A stretch of DNA of 64,000 nt, taken from assembly GCA_964436825.1 (NCBI GenBank), contig CAYTEO010000001.1:124001-188000 (forward strand). The letters run 5' to 3'. Origin of the DNA: CAYTEO01 sp964436825 (GTDB taxonomy: Bacteria; Krumholzibacteriota; Krumholzibacteriia; LZORAL124-64-63). Positions 1 through 7,965 of this stretch are shown here, piece by piece. Each line of letters begins with the position of its first letter. Within the stretch, counting starts at the first letter, position 1. The notes beneath the pieces are model-generated. The model was not told the DNA's origin. It did no database searches and saw only the letters and a list, made by a program, of their open reading frames with translations. Both the position numbers and the translations under genes were made by a program.

Positions 1-2276
1 AGCTGTTCCCCGCTCGCCCGCAGCAGCTGCGGCGCGGCGGCCGCATGGGGCCGGTGACAGTCCAGGCAGCGGCCCTCGCGGAACGGCTTGTGCTGGTGGG
101 CCGCGCCGGTGGCGGTGGCCAGCCGGTCGTGGCAGCGGAAGCAGAGCTGGGGCACCGGCTCCTGCAGCAGGCGGTCGCCGCGGGCGGTGTGGGGATTGTG
201 GCAGGCCGTGCAGCGGCCGTCGCCGAACGGCTGGTGCATCAGGCCGCCCTCTGCCAGGTCGTCCAGGTCGTGGCAACCGCCGCACAGCTGCCGCTGGTCG
301 GCGGCGGCGGAGGCCGGAGCGGCCGGATCGTCGTGGCAGGTCGTGCAGTCGAAATCGGCGAAGGCCGAGTGGAGGGTGCGGTTCAGCAGGAACGAGCGCC
401 GCGACAGGTGGGGATCGTGGCACTGGGTGCAGTCGGCACCGGCCAGCGACACGCCCCCGTGCCGCTGCTCCAGGTCTGGCGTCGGGTCGTGGCAGCCGCT
501 GCAGAGCTGGGCAGCCGGCTGGCGCAGATGGCCCGGCTGGTCGGTCCCGTGGGGATCGTGGCACAGCAGGCACTGGCCGGTGGCGGCCGGGGCGTGGAGG
601 GTCAGGGAATCACCGGGGGCGGACAAGGCCTGCTTCAGGTCGGTGTGACAGCCGAAGCAGAGGTTCTCCCCGACGGTGCTCAGCAGCGAGGAGTTGTCGG
701 TGGCGTGGGGGTCGTGGCAGCTGCTGCACCGCCCCTCGCGGGCCGGGGCATGGGGATGGGACGCGGCCAGCGCCTCCCCGATCCCGTCGTGGCACTCCAG
801 GCACAGCCCCGGCTGCCTCTCGGTGAGCAGCCCCGACGGCGTGTCGGCAGTATGCGGCCGGTGGCAGTCCAGGCACGCGCCCTCGGCGAACGGCGGGTGC
901 TGAGTGGCCAGCCCCGTCTGCCGCTGCTTGTCGTCGTGGCAGGTGAAGCAGAGCTCGCCTCCCTCCCGGCGCAGCAGCGACGGCGTCCCCGTGCCGTGGG
1001 GGTCGTGGCACTCGTGGCAGGCACCACCGGCGAAGGGAGCATGCTCCTGCTGCCCCGCCGTCGCGGCCAGGTCATCGTGGCACTCGAGGCAGAGCTGGCG
1101 CTCGGGCTGGACGAGCAGCCGGTCGGCGTCGCTGCGGTGGGGCAGGTGGCAGGTGGCGCAGTCCTCCCGGGCCGGCGGGTGGGGCGTGTCCGCGGCGTCT
1201 GCCGCGGCGACCAGTTCCCGGTGGCAGCGGGTGCAGAGGTCGCGGCCGGTCTCCCGGAGGAGGTGGGCGTTCCCGCCGCCGTGGGGCTGGTGGCAGCCGC
1301 TGCAGCTGTCGTCGCGCACGGGGGGGTGGACCGAGCGGCCGTCGCCGTCGGCGGACAGGTCGTCGTGGCAACCGGTACACAGCCCACGCTGGCCGTCGAC
1401 CAGCAGGGCCGGCCTGCCGGAGCGGTGCGGCGCGTGGCAGACCAGGCACTCGCCTTCGGCGGCCGGGGGATGGATCACGGTCGCCTGCCTGTCGGCGGCG
1501 ACGTCGTCGTGGCACTCCTGGCAGAGGTCGGGCACGGACTCGACGAGGTCGGCATCCCCGGCACCGGTCGGCCGCTGCCGGTGACAGTCGGTGCACTCCC
1601 CCTCCACGTAGGGCGGGTGGGCCAGGTCGTCGATCAGGTGCGGCTGCGAGCTGGCGTGCGGGGCGTGGCACTGGGTGCAGCTGCCCGGTCCCGGATCGGG
1701 ATGGCCGGCCGGGAGGGTGGGATGGCAGCCGGCGCAGAGGGCATCGACCTCCCCCCGCAGCATCCGGGCGTCGGGACCGCCGTGGGCATCGTGGCAGGCG
1801 GTGCACGCCCCCTCGCCGAACGGCGCGTGGACGACCGCGGCGGCCTGCTGGGCGGCCAGGGACTCGTGGCAGGGGAGACAGACGGAATCGCTCCTCTCCC
1901 CCTTCTGCAGGCCCGCCAGGTCGCTGGCGTGGGGGTCGTGGCACAGGACGCACCACCCCTTGCGGAAAGGCTCGTGGCGCACGGGCAGGAGCGTCGTGTC
2001 GGCCAGGGCCGCGTGGCAGTCGAAACAGAGGTCGGGCAGGGGGGTCTTCAGGACGAGGCGCTGCGAGAAGCCGTGCCGGTCGTGGCACCCCTGGCAGTCG
2101 CGGTCGGCGAACGGCTTGTGCTGGTGCGCCCGCTCGAAGACGGCGTTCATCTCGTCGTGGCAGTCCAGGCAGGTCCGGCGGGGCCGCTTGGCTTCGGCGG
2201 GACCGGATGCTGCCAGCAGCGCGGCGCTGGCCAGCAGCAGCCAGCCGAGGACGTGACGGAGGTCGGGGCGAGTCAT
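1..2276 (-). CDS. Giant multihaem c-type cytochrome (at least 30 CxxCH), 3' end outside window
   Basis: This minus-strand frame is open from ATG at 2276 to the window edge, giving at least 758 residues. The first codons encode a signal peptide (a run of Leu and Ala ending near AEAKR). After it I count 30 CxxCH haem-attachment motifs, about one per 25 residues, including CLDCH, CQGCH, CFDCH, CVLCH, CLPCH, CTACH and CTQCH. Many sit in a repeat unit of the form H-x-PF-(A/R)-(E/D)-x-x-C-x-x-CH, the 'doubled CXXCH' style of periplasmic or surface cytochromes. The ATG overlaps the TGA of the upstream gene (ATGA), so translation is probably coupled. The opposite strand is also open across this stretch, but only the minus frame has haem motifs. 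The product should be exported and carry electrons over a long distance; the exact partner is unknown. Its C-terminus is not visible, so the total haem count is a minimum. Confidence 0.93.
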   Translation of the reverse strand, partial: MTRPDLRHVLGWLLLASAALLAASGPAEAKRPRRTCLDCHDEMNAVFERAHQHKPFADRDCQGCHDRHGFSQRLVLKTPLPDLCFDCHAALADTTLLPVRHEPFRKGWCVLCHDPHASDLAGLQKGERSDSVCLPCHESLAAQQAAAVVHAPFGEGACTACHDAHGGPDARMLRGEVDALCAGCHPTLPAGHPDPGPGSCTQCHAPHASSQPHLIDDLAHPPYVEGECTDCHRQRPTGAGDADLVESVPDLCQECHDDVAADRQATVIHPPAAEGECLVCHAPHRSGRPALLVDGQRGLCTGCHDDLSADGDGRSVHPPVRDDSCSGCHQPHGGGNAHLLRETGRDLCTRCHRELVAAADAADTPHPPAREDCATCHLPHRSDADRLLVQPERQLCLECHDDLAATAGQQEHAPFAGGACHECHDPHGTGTPSLLRREGGELCFTCHDDKQRQTGLATQHPPFAEGACLDCHRPHTADTPSGLLTERQPGLCLECHDGIGEALAASHPHAPAREGRCSSCHDPHATDNSSLLSTVGENLCFGCHTDLKQALSAPGDSLTLHAPAATGQCLLCHDPHGTDQPGHLRQPAAQLCSGCHDPTPDLEQRHGGVSLAGADCTQCHDPHLSRRSFLLNRTLHSAFADFDCTTCHDDPAAPASAAADQRQLCGGCHDLDDLAEGGLMHQPFGDGRCTACHNPHTARGDRLLQEPVPQLCFRCHDRLATATGAAHQHKPFREGRCLDCHRPHAAAAPQLLRASGEQ

Positions 2277-2758
2277 TCGGCATCACCTTCCTTGTCGATG
2301 TCCCTGGCGCCGGGATCGGTCACCATCTCTCCCCGGTAGCGGAACGACAGGATCTGGAACGCGAGCATGGCGTCGCGACGGAAGTGGGGGGCGCTGCGCG
2401 AGGCCCAGAAGGCCCACGTCGTGTCGACGGGAGCGTCGTCCTGGAGCACTTCGAGCAGGAAGGCCGGGTTGTCCGGCCGGTCGCTGCGCGAGACGACCTC
2501 GCCGTCGGCCTTGATGGCGAAATCGGGGACGAAATCGATGATGCGGGCACTGAACTCGGTATCCCCGACGTAGAAGGTGTCCGCCGGGGAGACCGTCTGG
2601 ATGTCCTGGAAGTCCAGGAAGACGCGGTGGCGGGTGCGGACGGTCACCGAGTCGACCTCGGCCAGGGAACCGCCCGTCGCCGCGTACGGGCCGGAATGCA
2701 CATCGAGCACTGCCAGCAGGCAGCAGCCGGCGGCCAGCGCCGTCAGCAAGGGACGCAT
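2273..2758 (-). CDS. Secreted small protein, possibly ResB-like fold
   Basis: The predicted protein has 161 residues and an N-terminal signal peptide (MRPLLTALAAGCCLLAVLDV). The ATG overlaps the TGA of the upstream lipoprotein gene (TGATG), and its own TGA overlaps the ATG of the giant cytochrome (ATGA), so the three genes should be co-translated. Mature residues contain a stretch reading VGDTEFSARIIDFVPDF, then DNPAFLLEV and WAFWASR. This order of motifs resembles part of the periplasmic domain of ResB/Ccs1 cytochrome c maturation proteins (known family; the similarity is by eye only). There are no transmembrane helices beyond the signal and no Cys pair in the mature part. A role in delivering haem to, or holding, the giant cytochrome is inference from position. 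The protein could equally be an unrelated accessory factor. Confidence 0.8.
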   Translation of the reverse strand: MRPLLTALAAGCCLLAVLDVHSGPYAATGGSLAEVDSVTVRTRHRVFLDFQDIQTVSPADTFYVGDTEFSARIIDFVPDFAIKADGEVVSRSDRPDNPAFLLEVLQDDAPVDTTWAFWASRSAPHFRRDAMLAFQILSFRYRGEMVTDPGARDIDKEGDAE

Positions 2759-3381
2759 CACGATCCTCCTGTTGCGGGCAGGGTGTTCAACAGCTCCGTC
2801 ACGGTCAACTGGGCCAGGCGCGGCAGGGAGTGGACCCGCCCCCAGCCGAGGATGCTCTCCCGGTCGTTCCCGGTACGCTGGTGGGCGCCGATCCAGAGGA
2901 TCCTGCCGTCGCTCAGGTCGATCAGGCGGGCATGGATCGACACCAGGGGGACGTCCTCCTCGTCGATCCGCTGCAGCCCGTAGTCCTCGATGACGCAGAC
3001 GAAGGCGACGTCCGCCTGCAGGGCCTTCCCCAGCTCGACCACCTGCCGCCGGGACATGCGATCGGCGTAGCGGATCCGCAGCATGGCCAGCTCCTCGGCG
3101 ACGCGCTGCTCGGGCAGGAGCGCGAAGGCCGGCCGCTGCGCCAGGGCCAGCCGCAGGGCGTCGTCGACGACGGTCGCGGCGGCGGGATCGGGGCTCAGGT
3201 TCGTCACCGGCAGCAGGGCGAGGCGACGGACGCGGCCGTCGTAGAGGGTGCCGCTGGCATGGGCGCGCGGCCGAGGCCCGCAGCCGGCGAGAAGGAGCCC
3301 GAGCAGCAGCAGCGGCAGCAGCGACCGGGCCGGTAGCCACCGCCGGCGGCGCGGCTCAGGGCAGATGCGCCACGAGTTCAT
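2758..3381 (-). CDS. CsgG/GNA1162-like outer-membrane lipoprotein
   Basis: The protein has 207 residues. Arg-rich residues 10-19 precede a Leu-rich segment and the lipobox LLAGC (Cys34), so a lipoprotein is predicted. The mature part reads RRLALLPVTNLSPDP, then VADD-type helices, FALLPEQRVAEELA, and VSIHARLIDLSDGRILWIG. This is the pattern of the CsgG/GNA1162/TolB-N lipoprotein family, whose members sense or form envelope assemblies. The start at 3381 lies inside the end of the preceding gene and has GGAAGG six bases upstream. It is paralogous in layout to the next gene upstream, and the pair lies between a barrel gene and the giant cytochrome. I infer a role in assembling or anchoring the outer-membrane cytochrome complex; there is no direct evidence for pore formation. 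Confidence 0.88.
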   Translation of the reverse strand: MNSWRICPEPRRRRWLPARSLLPLLLLGLLLAGCGPRPRAHASGTLYDGRVRRLALLPVTNLSPDPAAATVVDDALRLALAQRPAFALLPEQRVAEELAMLRIRYADRMSRRQVVELGKALQADVAFVCVIEDYGLQRIDEEDVPLVSIHARLIDLSDGRILWIGAHQRTGNDRESILGWGRVHSLPRLAQLTVTELLNTLPATGGS

Positions 3382-3970
3382 GGCAGACCTTCCGGGTCAG
3401 TTCGCCCAGGGTGTGGACCTCGCCGAAGCCGAACAACGGCACCGTCGGTCCTCCCTTGCGTGTCACCTGCATGTTCCAGATCAGCCGGCCGGTCTCCACG
3501 TCGAGCATCCGCACCTCGACGGTGATGACCGGGAACTGGTTCTGGCCGATGCGCTGCATGTCGTAGGTCAGGACGCTGCCGACGAAGATGGCCTGCACCC
3601 CCGCCTCCTGGCCGACCTTCTTGATCTCCCCGGCGGTCATTCCCCGCGCCGACGCCGCCGAGGCGTCGACGACCTCGGCCAGGATGTGCCGGAACTGGCC
3701 GGGCTCCATGACGTCGAACCGGTCGGCCAGCAGCAGCTCCGCGGTGAAGGCGTCGGCCACGCGCTGTCCCGTGAACCGGTCCCCGCTGACGGTCCAGAAC
3801 GGCGCCACCGCGACCCGCTGGTAGTAGTCGAGGTCGGCGTCCGGGTTGACGTAGCTGGCCGTCCCGGCGCAGCCGCAGCCCAGGGCCACGATGGCGAGCA
3901 AGGACAGCAGCGGCCCCGGAACGCGGGTCCTCCCCGGCCGTCTGGTCGTTGATGCGCGGTCGTGCAGCAT
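3356..3970 (-). CDS. CsgG/GNA1162-like outer-membrane lipoprotein (second copy)
   Basis: The protein has 204 residues with a basic N-terminus and a hydrophobic run ending in ALGCGC, so lipidation at Cys32 or Cys34 is likely. The mature sequence includes YYQRVAVAPFWTVSG, RVADAFTAELLLADRFDVM, GVQAIFVGSVLTYDMQ and VTVEVRMLDVETGRLIWNM. These are the features of the CsgG/GNA1162-type lipoprotein fold also seen in the gene that follows. The two share little exact identity, so the duplication is old. It starts 17 bases after the barrel gene ends, with GGGGGA ahead of ATG, and overlaps the next gene by 26 bases. The tight layout places it in the same transcript as the barrel and the cytochromes. The function in electron transfer is inferred from context. 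Confidence 0.88.
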   Translation of the reverse strand: MLHDRASTTRRPGRTRVPGPLLSLLAIVALGCGCAGTASYVNPDADLDYYQRVAVAPFWTVSGDRFTGQRVADAFTAELLLADRFDVMEPGQFRHILAEVVDASAASARGMTAGEIKKVGQEAGVQAIFVGSVLTYDMQRIGQNQFPVITVEVRMLDVETGRLIWNMQVTRKGGPTVPLFGFGEVHTLGELTRKVCHELVAHLP

Positions 3971-3987
3971 CGCTCATCCCCCACCGG

Positions 3988-5649
3988 TTAGAAGGTCGTC
4001 AGGAACGAGACGTTCACGGCGCGGTTGGTCTCCCCGTCGGTGCGGGATGTCCGTTGCGCGCTGACGAAGAACGACGTCCCCTGCTGGATCTGCCACTGCA
4101 GCTGGATGTTGTATGTATCGGCACCCGAACTGGCCACTTGCCCGGTATTCTCCTGGTGCGACAGGTTGGCGCTCAGGACCAGGGACGACCGCAGGCGCGC
4201 GGTCAGGGCGGTGCTCAGGCTGCTGGTCGTGCTGCTCGTCGGTCGCCGGTTCCTGCTCCAGCGCCAGTTGCCCACCCAGGAGTAGGGGCCCCGGTTGTAG
4301 GTCACCCCCGTGTAGAAGCTGTGCTGGTCGGCATCCCAGGGCCCGATGGTGTCGGCGGTCCGGCTCGACCGGAAGGTCGTCTGCAGTTCCATGCGCCGGG
4401 TCAGCCAGGAGCGCAGCTCCAGCAGGCCGATGGTCGTGAAGCGGCCCAGCTCGGTGCCGCCCCGCCCCCGGTAGCGGGTGACGCTGAGCTGCGTGCGCAG
4501 CGTGGTCCGCCGGTAGAACCGCTGGTCGATGTTCAGGTCGTAGACGTCGGCGGGGGCCTCCCGGCCCTCCGCGGTCAGCACGATGTTGTTGGCCATGCTG
4601 AAGCGGGCGCGGGCGCCCTGGCGCAGGCGGCCCTCCAGGCTGGTCTGCAGCCGGAGGTAGTCCGTCGTGGTCTCGCCGGCCGGACCGGCCAGGAAACGGT
4701 AGTCGCGCCGGATCTCCGTGCGTGCCCAGCTCGCGTAGCGGTAGTGGACGCGCATCTGGAGGGTCCGCTGGCGCACGGCCAGGCTGTCGTCGTCCCCCGC
4801 GGCCGGGTCGTCCACGCGGCGATCGAGCAGGTCGAGGCCGACCTGCAGGCGCGACGACGCCCGCCAGCTCAGCGATCCCCGCAGGTTGCGGGTGCGGTTG
4901 CGGGAGTCCGCCCCGCCCGTCCCCTCGGTCCGCATCTCCTGCAGGTCGGTCCCGGCGGAGACGCGCACCCCGTGCCCCAGGTCCCTGTCCAGGGAGGCCC
5001 TCCCCAGCCACTGGCGGGTGCGATGCCGCCGGCCGGTGGCGAGCTGTTCGTCGTCGAGCCGCCGGTGCAGGGCACTCAGCCTCACCGCGCCCAGGTCCTG
5101 GAACGCCTCCAGGGTGACGTCGGTGGAGCGCTGGGAGACCTCCGCGCTCCCGGGCGCGGCGAACAGGCGGTGCCGGTGGTAGCCGGCGCGCAGCCGTGGC
5201 CAGCGGGTCGGGTTGTAGGTCCAGGAGAGCTGGATGTCGTCGGCCTCCTGGCGGAGGCTGTCCGCCGCCAGGGAGACGGTCTGGCGGGGCGAGAGCAGCA
5301 GCGACAGGTCGTAGGCCGTCCCGGACAGTCCCAGGCGCAGCCGGTGACGGCTGAGCTGGCGAGACAGCTCCAGGTCGTCGTAGCGGTCGAGGTAGAGGTC
5401 CAGCAGCAGCCGGTTCTTGACCAGCAGCTCGTCCAGGGCCGTCACCTCGAGGTTCGTGCGGACCTGGCGCGTGGTCGCCCCCGTTCCGCTCTGCTGCTGG
5501 TAGGCCGTGTTGAACCTGCCGTGCCACTCGGCGGAGGCCCGGCCCTGGCCGGTCATCACCAGCAGCAGGCAGGGAACGACCAGGGCGATCCAGGGGACCG
5601 TCTCCGGCCTGCGGGGACTCGAGTCGCCGTTGCCGCACGGAGCCTCCAT
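3988..5649 (-). CDS. Outer-membrane beta-barrel, MtrB/PioB-like porin of a cytochrome conduit
   Basis: The protein has 553 residues from ATG at 5649, which overlaps the TGA of the cytochrome gene before it. Residues 1-40 are a long signal peptide with the hydrophobic core VPWIALVVPCLLLVM. The rest is a run of amphipathic strands rich in Arg, Tyr, Trp and Ser with no helices, and the chain ends in SFLTTF. A C-terminal Phe after alternating hydrophobics is the Bam recognition signature of outer-membrane barrels. Size and neighbours fit the MtrB/PioB class, where a large barrel sheathes a multihaem cytochrome so electrons cross the outer membrane. An Asn- and Arg-rich strand pattern is typical of such barrels. 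I could not count strands with certainty. It could be a generic large porin, but the flanking cytochromes favour a conduit. Confidence 0.85.
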   Translation of the reverse strand: MEAPCGNGDSSPRRPETVPWIALVVPCLLLVMTGQGRASAEWHGRFNTAYQQQSGTGATTRQVRTNLEVTALDELLVKNRLLLDLYLDRYDDLELSRQLSRHRLRLGLSGTAYDLSLLLSPRQTVSLAADSLRQEADDIQLSWTYNPTRWPRLRAGYHRHRLFAAPGSAEVSQRSTDVTLEAFQDLGAVRLSALHRRLDDEQLATGRRHRTRQWLGRASLDRDLGHGVRVSAGTDLQEMRTEGTGGADSRNRTRNLRGSLSWRASSRLQVGLDLLDRRVDDPAAGDDDSLAVRQRTLQMRVHYRYASWARTEIRRDYRFLAGPAGETTTDYLRLQTSLEGRLRQGARARFSMANNIVLTAEGREAPADVYDLNIDQRFYRRTTLRTQLSVTRYRGRGGTELGRFTTIGLLELRSWLTRRMELQTTFRSSRTADTIGPWDADQHSFYTGVTYNRGPYSWVGNWRWSRNRRPTSSTTSSLSTALTARLRSSLVLSANLSHQENTGQVASSGADTYNIQLQWQIQQGTSFFVSAQRTSRTDGETNRAVNVSFLTTF

Positions 5650-6800
5650 CAATCGCCCTTGGGGTGGTGGATGTTGAACGAGGAGGGCCCGGTGTAGTCG
5701 CGGCCGTGGACCTCGAAGCAGTTCCGCCGGGACGAGGTGCGGTGCGGCCCCTTGTCGGGGATCGTGTTCATCACGATGCCGTTGACGGTCCGGCTGCCCG
5801 GCACCCCGTCGGAGGGGATGTGACAGCCGAAGCAGAGTCGCCGCGCCTGGTCGGCGTTGTTCAGGGGATCGGTCAAGCCGTACCAGCCGGGCAGGTCGTC
5901 CCGCAGGAGGAAGAGGTTCGGCTGGGTCCCGTCGCTGCCCTGGGATCCGTGGGGATTGTGGCAGTCGTAGCACGGGAGCATGTCCCCCACGTTGACGTAG
6001 CTGGGCCAGGAGATGGCGATATCCGGATCCTTGCGGATCTGGTGGCCGGCGGTCTGCCCGTTGAGGCTGCTGTCGTAGTAGTCCTCGATCCAGCGTCCCT
6101 CGCTGTTCATGCCTGGCGGGCCGTTGCTGCCGTGGCAGGAGAAGCAGAGCTGGTAGTTGGCCGGTGCCCCGAAGTCGGCGTAGCCGCCGATCTCACGATA
6201 GGTCCCCTTGAGCAGGTCCAGGGGGTTGTCGGTGGCGTGGGGATCGTGGCAGTTGAGACAGTGGCCGTGGCCGAGGGCGTCCCGCAGCGGCATGTCGGGA
6301 TCGCGGTCGTGGGGCGAGAAGTCGTGCCCGTTGTACGACCCCGCGTTCTCGTAGACGACCTGTCCGGGCCAGCGACCGCGGTACTGGACGCCGTGGAGCT
6401 TGTCCCCGCCCACGTTGGCCTCGAAGTAGCCGGGATAGGGGCTGTAGTCGGGCAGGCGGTCGGTCTCGCCAAGGGGGTAGTTGACGGGCTGGTCCCGATG
6501 GCACCCGCCCACCCCCGAGGTGGAGAAGCAGAGGTTGTTGTCGTTGGGCGCGAACAGGTTCCGGGGATTGGGAGCGATCTGGCCGTCCTGGGAGGCATGG
6601 GGATCGTGGCACTGGGTGCACTCCCCGATCGACGGCGGGTCGGTCACCAGCCGCTGGACCCCGTGAACGGGATCGGTGTGGGGGCCCGTCCGGTCGCCGG
6701 GCGCGGCGACCAGCGGTCCGGCCCCACCGCCGGTGCGAACGACCAGCCAGAGGGTGGCCGACAGGAGCACGAGCATCGAGAACGGAAGCGATCTTCTCAT
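5649..6800 (-). CDS. Multihaem cytochrome c with five CxxCH and two atypical haem sites
   Basis: The protein has 383 residues with a signal peptide (hydrophobic run MLVLLSATLWLVV). Five regular haem motifs are present: CTQCH, CLNCH, CFSCH, CYDCH and CFGCH, three of them followed by (D/N)PH. Two further sites are odd. One has a Cys, eight residues and then CH (CFSTSGVGGCH), which could be a long-spacer haem site or a decayed one. The other, near the C-terminus, reads CFEVH, where the second Cys of a CxxCH has become Val. The gene overlaps the barrel gene by TGATG, so stoichiometric synthesis is likely. In a porin-cytochrome conduit this would be the cytochrome inserted in, or docked to, the barrel; that role is inferred. 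SD-like GGGGAGAGG lies just before the ATG. Confidence 0.92.
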   Translation of the reverse strand: MRRSLPFSMLVLLSATLWLVVRTGGGAGPLVAAPGDRTGPHTDPVHGVQRLVTDPPSIGECTQCHDPHASQDGQIAPNPRNLFAPNDNNLCFSTSGVGGCHRDQPVNYPLGETDRLPDYSPYPGYFEANVGGDKLHGVQYRGRWPGQVVYENAGSYNGHDFSPHDRDPDMPLRDALGHGHCLNCHDPHATDNPLDLLKGTYREIGGYADFGAPANYQLCFSCHGSNGPPGMNSEGRWIEDYYDSSLNGQTAGHQIRKDPDIAISWPSYVNVGDMLPCYDCHNPHGSQGSDGTQPNLFLLRDDLPGWYGLTDPLNNADQARRLCFGCHIPSDGVPGSRTVNGIVMNTIPDKGPHRTSSRRNCFEVHGRDYTGPSSFNIHHPKGD

Positions 6801-6818
6801 GCCTCTCCCCGAAGTTGC

Positions 6819-6852
6819 GGGATGGGAAGGCCCCGGAGGGCCCCCCCATCCC
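6819..6852 (-). terminator. Inverted repeat between the hexahaem and penta-CxxCH genes
   Basis: Arms GGGATGGG (6819-6826) and CCCATCCC (6845-6852) enclose a second GC-rich hairpin. It lies in the 85-base gap after the hexahaem gene. There is no clear U-tract, so it may be a processing or attenuation hairpin rather than a full terminator. Confidence 0.4.
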
Positions 6853-6885
6853 CAGGTACGGGCAGGTCAGTGCCCGCTCAGGCGG

Positions 6886-7890
6886 TCAACCCTGGACGTG
6901 GCACTGCTTGCAGAGATCCCTGACCTGGGCGCCGTCGTCGCCCTCCTCGGTGACCGTACCGGTACCGGCCATGAAGATCAATCCGAAGGGATTGTTGTTG
7001 CCGTGGGCCTTGTGGCAGGTCAGGCAGGTCGGCGTGGAGCCGGCGTCTGAGCCGTCCCAGACACCCGTCGGGGACATGACCTTGACCCTGTTGGTGTGGC
7101 CGGCGAAGACGGCCAGGCTCGAGTGGCCGCCGCCGACGGCGCCGATGTCGGCATCGGCCGCCGGGTGTCGCAGCCAGCCCTCGCCGGTGGAGCCGCCGAC
7201 CTCGGGGCCGCCCTTGGCACCGTGGAAGTCGGTATGGCAGCCCTTGCAGTAGTCGGCGATGGCCGAGGCGGTCTGGTCAGGCTCGTTGAAGAAGACGTTG
7301 TCCCAGGCGTAGTGCGTGCTCAGCGGGCCGGAGGCGACCTGGTAGACGTCCGTGCCCAGGTCGTTGGTGCCGGTGCTGTAGGTCACGATCAGCCCGGGGT
7401 AGCTCACGTTGCCCGGATCGTAGATCAGGTTCCGGTAGGCATTGCCGTTCGGGTTGTACCCGTGCGGCTGGTGGCAATCCACGCACTCCAGGCCGTCCGG
7501 GTTGTTCCAGGGCGGGTTGCTTCCCGGCGCGTAGTCCGTGGCGTCCAGGGTGTGACCCGTGGCCGTGGTGGCGTCGCCGACCCGGTTCAGGGCGCCCGCG
7601 GCCCGGACGTAGCCGTTGGCGTTCGGTCCGTAGACGTCGGGCGCGAACGGCTGGTTGTCGTGGCACGACAGGCAGAGGTCGTTGACGTCGTTGCGCAGCA
7701 GGTACTCGTGCGGCGTGGCATCGAACGGGGTGATGATCCCCGTGCCGTCCGCGTTGTACCCGTGCGACTGGCTGGCGTGCATGACGTGACAGTCACTGCA
7801 GACCAGCGAGGTCCCGAAGTGGTAGTCGCCGGCCACGGCGAACGTGGCCAGGACCATCACCAGGGTGACCGTCAGGCTGAAGCGTTTCAT
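6886..7890 (-). CDS. OmcS-like hexahaem c-type cytochrome (candidate extracellular nanowire subunit)
   Basis: The protein has 334 residues, starting at ATG 7890 behind GGGGGA. Residues 1-21 form a signal peptide. Six CxxCH motifs occur at residues 31, 73, 136, 215, 289 and 327. Their order and surroundings match what I recall of Geobacter OmcS: CxxCHxMHxS near the N-terminus, LCLSCH, a GH motif, CVDCHQPHG, CKGCHTDFH followed about 19 residues later by LRHPA, CLTCHKAH, and a final CKQCH four residues from the C-terminus. Extra His residues (38, 113, 143, 223, 242, 256, 265, 296) can supply distal ligands. OmcS is known to polymerise into filaments. The protein here is shorter (about 313 mature residues against about 400). 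A hairpin and tandem repeats sit directly upstream. Filament formation is inferred, not shown. Confidence 0.92.
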   Translation of the reverse strand: MKRFSLTVTLVMVLATFAVAGDYHFGTSLVCSDCHVMHASQSHGYNADGTGIITPFDATPHEYLLRNDVNDLCLSCHDNQPFAPDVYGPNANGYVRAAGALNRVGDATTATGHTLDATDYAPGSNPPWNNPDGLECVDCHQPHGYNPNGNAYRNLIYDPGNVSYPGLIVTYSTGTNDLGTDVYQVASGPLSTHYAWDNVFFNEPDQTASAIADYCKGCHTDFHGAKGGPEVGGSTGEGWLRHPAADADIGAVGGGHSSLAVFAGHTNRVKVMSPTGVWDGSDAGSTPTCLTCHKAHGNNNPFGLIFMAGTGTVTEEGDDGAQVRDLCKQCHVQG

Positions 7891-7902
7891 CTTGCTGTCC
7901 CC

Positions 7903-7946
7903 CTTCACGTGACGTGAAGTGCATTCCCAAGTGACGACAAGTGACG
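7903..7946 (-). promoter_or_regulatory. Hairpin at the Shine-Dalgarno plus tandem 9-mers upstream of the OmcS-like gene
   Basis: CTTCACG (7903-7909) and CGTGAAG (7913-7919) form a 7-bp inverted repeat with a 3-base centre. It touches the GGGGGA ribosome-binding site of the hexahaem gene. Just upstream, CAAGTGACG occurs twice (7928-7936 and 7938-7946), one helical turn apart. The hairpin may control translation and the repeats may bind a regulator; both roles are inference. Confidence 0.5.
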
Positions 7947-7965
7947 GAAACACGCAGAAGATCGG

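Noticed and set aside
45..2339. Long rightward open frame opposite the giant cytochrome
   Set aside because: Its codons are the mirror image of CxxCH-coding triplets and produce low-complexity Val/Ala/Gly sequence; the minus strand has the signal peptide and haem motifs.
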